Below, one piece after another: positions 63,415-64,000 of a stretch of DNA of 64,000 nucleotides. The position numbers and the translations under genes were made by a program. Under the pieces are notes generated by a model that made no database searches, had not been told where the DNA came from, and saw only the letters and a list, made by a program, of their open reading frames with translations. Position 1 is the stretch's first letter. The number at the start of each line of letters is the position of its first letter. The DNA lies in the NCBI GenBank assembly GCA_035582835.1, contig JAYKAV010001820.1, forward strand, positions 248,001 to 312,000, given 5' to 3'. The DNA is from Phoebastria nigripes. Taxonomy: Eukaryota > Chordata > Aves > Procellariiformes > Diomedeidae.

Positions 63415-64000
63415 GGCTCACGCCCTGCCTGGGGCTGGGGGATCGCTGGGAGCAAGTCCATCAGCTCCCGCAATCTCCCTCCGTCGGCTCCCTGCCTTCA
63501 TGTTTGTGCAGAGGCTTAACAGTTACAGGTCTCTCTTTCTCACCACTCTCGGAGGTGTTTGCCGAGCCATTTGCAAAGGGTTAATGTAATTGAATATTCA
63601 GATGTAGGGAGAGGGGGGTTTGGGCTAAAGACAGCAAGAAAAGGTTCTGGGGAACCCTTAAAGTCCTGCTCCAGGGAGTCACTAGAGTTACACACGCAAC
63701 ACGGGCTGCAACCTCAGCTTGACTTGGCACAGGCTGTGCAAATACATCTTCCACCAGTCATTATTTTTTAGGGATGCAGTGGGCTATTACTCTCTGGGAA
63801 ATTAAGCGCTTAAGTTAGAAACTGATGCTGTATAATTGTCAGCAGACCACACATGCCGCAGGCTCTCACGCATCCGTACCAGCAGCCTCCACCCTGACCC
63901 AAAACACAGCTAGAAGCAGATGTGAGGCTGGCAGTGGCAATGAAGACCAACCCTTTCTCTAAAGAGGGGGTCAGCATTAGGACCAAGAGGAATGTCTGTC

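Larger units (their letters stand above)
51562..64000 (-). other. FGF18: FGF18 intron upstream of the 107-nt exon (incomplete)
   Basis: No sequence matching the FGF18 exons that encode the signal peptide or the N-terminal half (residues 1-83) was found here. The intron therefore continues past the end of the window and exceeds 12.4 kb. It contains relics at 56.5 and 59.0 kb, the exon-like block at 61.1 kb, AT-rich candidate elements at 54.2 and 62.6-62.8 kb, an 11-base G run at 63195-63205 and the G-rich tandem repeat. Confidence 0.7.

Overview
The window is vertebrate nuclear DNA, most likely from a bird. Crocodilian or turtle is not excluded. There are no prokaryotic-style gene tracks. Genes occur as short exons separated by long non-coding stretches, with compound microsatellites, one assembly gap (33360-34134) and scattered single N bases. 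Interspersed repeats are few and strongly decayed, and they belong to old sauropsid families: a CR1/L3-type LINE piece, MIR-like SINE pieces, and AT-rich relics carrying motifs such as GACCAGCTCT or TTTTCAAAAGTGCC.

The one securely identified gene is FGF18, on the minus strand. Its last coding exon (31728-31994) and the preceding 107-nt exon (51455-51561) are intact, have correct splice sites and phases, and join into the C-terminal 123 residues plus the end of one codon. They are separated by a 19.46-kb intron. The exons for the signal peptide and N-terminal part were not found and should lie beyond base 64000, so the first bases of the window are downstream of the gene and the last are inside it.

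Layout: 1 to about 31,000 is the 3' flank of FGF18, with no convincing gene. It holds old repeats (1513-1630, 5130-5618, 17516-17570, 18516-18775, 22411-23045), simple repeats and AT-rich blocks that look like candidate conserved non-coding elements. From about 31,000 to 31,727 is the FGF18 3' untranslated region. 31995-51454 is the intron between the two identified exons; it holds the gap, MIR-like relics and several exon-like sequences on the same strand. 51562-64000 is the next intron upstream, with an exon-like 78-nt block at 61106-61183 and a G-rich tandem repeat near the end.

The most interesting unexplained signal is this set of minus-strand exon-like blocks inside FGF18 introns (61106-61183, 44401-44532 with 44217-44284, 41584-41828, and more weakly 48325-48560 and 59278-59919). 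They have open frames, plausible splice sites and, for one pair, matching phases across a 116-nt intron. I cannot name a protein for them. They may be a nested same-strand gene, pseudogene relics or chance. Long open frames elsewhere in the GC-rich parts usually overlap on both strands and are treated as chance.
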